Assembly: GCF_002924365.1 (NCBI RefSeq)
Contig: NZ_PQWB01000032.1
Span: 63,063-127,062, forward strand
Direction of reading: 5' to 3'
DNA from: Chromobacterium alticapitis
GTDB lineage: Bacteria; Pseudomonadota; Gammaproteobacteria; Burkholderiales; Chromobacteriaceae
Length of the DNA stretch: 64,000 bases
The translations under genes were made by a program, and so were the position numbers. This document shows positions 61,382 through 64,000 of this stretch, in pieces (position 1 is the stretch's first letter; the number at the start of each line of letters is the position of its first letter). The notes under the pieces were generated by a model. The model was not told the DNA's origin. It made no database searches and worked only from the letters and a program-made list of their open reading frames with translations.

Positions 61382-64000
61382 TCACTGCCCAGACAAGCTC
61401 TCCACCCGCCCGGCGCGACGGCCGTCCTGGGTGACGCCGCGCCAGAAGTTGGCTTGCACAGGCTGGCCAGGCTGCAGGGTTTGCCAGTTGCGGCCGTCGG
61501 TGGAGTACTGCAGCTTCGCGCCCGGCCATTCCGTGGTCACGGCGTACGGCCCGTTGCCCGGCTGCACCGCCGGCATGGACATGCGGTAAGCGATGCCCGC
61601 GCGCTCCAGCTTGGGCGCTTCGCGCCAGCCCAGCACGGCGGCGAACTGTTGCCAGTCGGCATTCAGCGCCGCCTTGTCCACCAGATGGGTGACGCCCAGC
61701 TGGTAGGTTTCGCCCGCCGTGTAAGGCCGCTCCCACGCCGCCTTGTGCCAAGCGCGCTCGGCCAGCGCCAGCATGCGCGGATAGACGCGCTGCTCGAACT
61801 CGGCGTCGGTGCGGACGATTTCGGCCCAGGCCTGGCCCTGGATGCCGGCGAAGCGCGCCGGCGCGGCCGAGCTGGTGACGGAGAAGGGCTTGCCCTGGCG
61901 ATCCGGCATCACTTCCGCGTTTTGCGGCAGATTATCCGGCGCGAAGCTGAACACCTTGTAGCTATCGGTGTCGCGCGAGGCCCAGTAGTAGCCGTGCTCG
62001 CGCGGGTTCAGCTCATAGGGGAAGTCGAAGTACAGGTAGTCCGGCGAGGCCAGCACCGTCTTGAAGCCCTTGTTGGCGAAATCGCTGGCCGCCTGCGCGG
62101 AGCCCCAATACAGCGTGTCCCACTCGGTGACCAGCGTATTCGCGGTGGCGAAGTCGCTCGCGCCGGCCGCGCCGTGCACGCCGTCCTGCCAGGCGGCCAT
62201 GGTCGGGATGTCCTGGGCGGCGACGATGCGGCTGGCCGTTTGCGCGAACTTCAGCGGCAGCTCGTCCACACTCTTGATCTGGCCTTGGGCGATCTGCGCC
62301 TGGCAGGCCGGCGAACGGCCCCAGGGCTTGTCCTGCTTGGCTAGGTCCACCTTGCCCTTGCCTGGGTCCGTTCCCTTCATGTCCTGGAAGCCCCCTCCCA
62401 GCAGAATGTTCTTGGCCTCGTCGCCGCCGAAGTGCCAAGTCCGCAGCGGCTGGCCGGCCTCGCGGTGCATCTGCGCCACTTCGGACACCAGCTTGGAGAC
62501 GAAGCGCTGGCTGCCCGGCACGCAGGGGTTCAGATAAGTATGGCGGTCATAGAATTGCACTGACAGCGTATTGGATTGGTCCTGCGGGTCCAGCAGGCGG
62601 TACTCATTGGCCGCCTGCGGCTGCCCGGCCGCCATCAACCTGCGGTAGCGCGCTTCCATCGACACCACCGCGGCGCGCGCGTGCGCCGGCATGTCGAACT
62701 CCGGAATCACCTCGATGAAGCGGGATTGGGCGTAACGCACCAAGTCTATATACTGCTCGCGGCTCAGATGGCCGCCGCCGGACTGGTTGGCCGGGCCGGA
62801 ACCCAGCTGCGGCAGCAAGCAGCGGCTTTCCGTCAGGTCATGGCAACGGCGCGCGCCGACATCGGTCAGCTCCGGCAAGCCCGGAATCTGCAAACGCCAG
62901 CCTTCGTCGTCCGACAAGTGCAGGTGCAGCTTGTTGAGCTTGTAGGCGGCCATTTGATCGATCAGCCGGCGCACGGTGGCGGGCTGCTTGAAATTGCGCG
63001 CCAGGTCCACCATCATGCCGCGGTATTCATAGCGCGGCGCGTCTTCCACCGTCATGGCCGGGACCAGGCCACCGTTTTGCGGCGTCAGGCCCAGCAGGGT
63101 TTGCGCGCCGTAGAACACGCCGGCGGCGTCAAAGCCTTCCACCGCCGCGCCCTTGGCGTCTATGCGCAGGCGGTAGCCGCCCGGCACCGCAATATCGGCC
63201 GGCAGCTTGGAACCCACTACCTTGCCGGATACCGGCGCGCCGCCCGCCTTCAGGCCCAGTTGCGCCGCCCGCTGCGCCAGCGCTCGCGCGCCGTCCGCCC
63301 CCACGCCATCCAGACGCAGGCTCAAGCCTTCGACGCGCAGTTGCCCGCCCGCCAATTGCTGGCGCTTGACAGCCGGGATGACGCGGCCCGCCACTTGCGC
63401 GGCGGCCAGTTGCGGCCCGCGCTGGCTGAACGTCTGATAACGCTGCTGCGGCGTGGCCAGCGGCCGCAGCTCGCCGGCCGGGTTCTTCCAGTTGTCGCCG
63501 GTCAAGGGCAGCAGATAGCTGGCTTCGTCGCTGCTGTCATGCCGCAGCAGGGCCGGCGCTTGTCCGTCCACCACTACGTAGGGACGCGGCAGCACGTCGC
63601 TTTCCTGCAGCATCCAGTATTCGTCTATCAGCGGCAGCTCCAGTTTCTGCCCCGGCGCCAAGCCCTGGAAAGCCGCGGTCGGCGAGATCTGGTACAAGTC
63701 GCCGGTGAGGTGGCGAATGGCGAACTGCGGCGTGTCCAGCTTCAGGATGCGGCGGATGCTATGCAGATAGAGATTCCAGCCGCCGGCCGGCACCGCTTGC
63801 GCGCCGCGGTTTTCCAGTATCAGCCGGCCTTTCAGGCACAAGGCCCAGTCCGCGCCCAGGTCGGCGCAAGGCGCGCCGGCCGCCGCGCCCTGATTGCTGT
63901 CCACCGCCACTTTCAACGCCAGACTCTGTCCCAACGCCGCCGCGTCCGGCGCGGCCCAGGCCCCAGCCGACAAAGCGGCCAGCACGGCCGCGCCCAGCAA
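61382..64000 (-). CDS. Chitobiase / beta-N-acetylhexosaminidase, GH20 (5' end outside window)
   Basis: At least 872 residues; the very start is beyond the window, and the first visible codons (LLGAAVLAALSAGAWA) are most of a signal peptide. Domain order matches Serratia chitobiase: an N-terminal carbohydrate-binding beta domain (about 25-170), a GH20b domain, the catalytic barrel with the Asp-Glu pair in HFGGDEA (about residue 525), LHLHLSDDEGWR, and a C-terminal Ig-like domain (LQYSTDGRNWQ). It cleaves chitobiose and larger fragments to GlcNAc in the periplasm or outside the cell, fitting a chitin-degrading host. Confidence 0.93.
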   Translation of the reverse strand: MLGAAVLAALSAGAWAAPDAAALGQSLALKVAVDSNQGAAAGAPCADLGADWALCLKGRLILENRGAQAVPAGGWNLYLHSIRRILKLDTPQFAIRHLTGDLYQISPTAAFQGLAPGQKLELPLIDEYWMLQESDVLPRPYVVVDGQAPALLRHDSSDEASYLLPLTGDNWKNPAGELRPLATPQQRYQTFSQRGPQLAAAQVAGRVIPAVKRQQLAGGQLRVEGLSLRLDGVGADGARALAQRAAQLGLKAGGAPVSGKVVGSKLPADIAVPGGYRLRIDAKGAAVEGFDAAGVFYGAQTLLGLTPQNGGLVPAMTVEDAPRYEYRGMMVDLARNFKQPATVRRLIDQMAAYKLNKLHLHLSDDEGWRLQIPGLPELTDVGARRCHDLTESRCLLPQLGSGPANQSGGGHLSREQYIDLVRYAQSRFIEVIPEFDMPAHARAAVVSMEARYRRLMAAGQPQAANEYRLLDPQDQSNTLSVQFYDRHTYLNPCVPGSQRFVSKLVSEVAQMHREAGQPLRTWHFGGDEAKNILLGGGFQDMKGTDPGKGKVDLAKQDKPWGRSPACQAQIAQGQIKSVDELPLKFAQTASRIVAAQDIPTMAAWQDGVHGAAGASDFATANTLVTEWDTLYWGSAQAASDFANKGFKTVLASPDYLYFDFPYELNPREHGYYWASRDTDSYKVFSFAPDNLPQNAEVMPDRQGKPFSVTSSAAPARFAGIQGQAWAEIVRTDAEFEQRVYPRMLALAERAWHKAAWERPYTAGETYQLGVTHLVDKAALNADWQQFAAVLGWREAPKLERAGIAYRMSMPAVQPGNGPYAVTTEWPGAKLQYSTDGRNWQTLQPGQPVQANFWRGVTQDGRRAGRVESLSGQ

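Overview
The window looks like a chromosomal segment of a free-living, chitin-degrading Neisseriales bacterium of the Betaproteobacteria, most like Chromobacterium. This is inferred from the high GC content, the neisserial-type porin, the yceD-rpmF-plsX-fabHDG-acpP-fabF gene order, a P2-less CheA cluster beside CheV proteins, and a Serratia-type chitobiase at the right edge. I could not run a similarity search, so the genus is an inference.

Left part (1-24400): a divergent YnfM-like transporter and LysR pair; tyrA with a 12-codon relic of a short-chain dehydrogenase fused to its tail; a dicarboxylate symporter; pabB-pabC; and the complete fatty-acid and phospholipid initiation operon on the minus strand, with ribosomal protein L32. 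After these come maf, an RsmI-like methylase and pncB, a DUF2520 protein, a major porin preceded by a probable small RNA, a TetR regulator, an oligopeptide-binding protein, a PAS-GGDEF-EAL protein and a TehB-like methyltransferase.

Middle part (24400-52700): the glycine cleavage operon gcvT-gcvH-gcvP behind a tandem glycine riboswitch; an AdiC-like permease; gluQRS and fdxA diverging; a histidine kinase-STAS pair diverging from a chemotaxis operon (cheV-cheV-cheY-cheZ-cheA-HDOD). Housekeeping operons follow: tsaB-rimI-udg, rpmB-rpmG, pyrG-kdsA-eno-ftsB-GGDEF, ratA-rnfH, smpB and guaA.

Right part (52700-64000): directly behind the guaA terminator lies a lower-GC island with palindromic sequence, an IS66 transposase relic, and a two-gene operon. 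The operon encodes a predicted PD-(D/E)xK nuclease (DUF4297/Cap4-like) and a HerA-type ATPase. This is the best candidate for an anti-phage defence system in the window. Beyond it are a secreted alpha/beta hydrolase, a Bcr-type drug exporter, an AT-richer periplasmic binding protein, a lipocalin-like protein, SlyD, and a chitobiase cut by the window end.

No rRNA, tRNA, CRISPR array, complete insertion sequence or integrase was seen.
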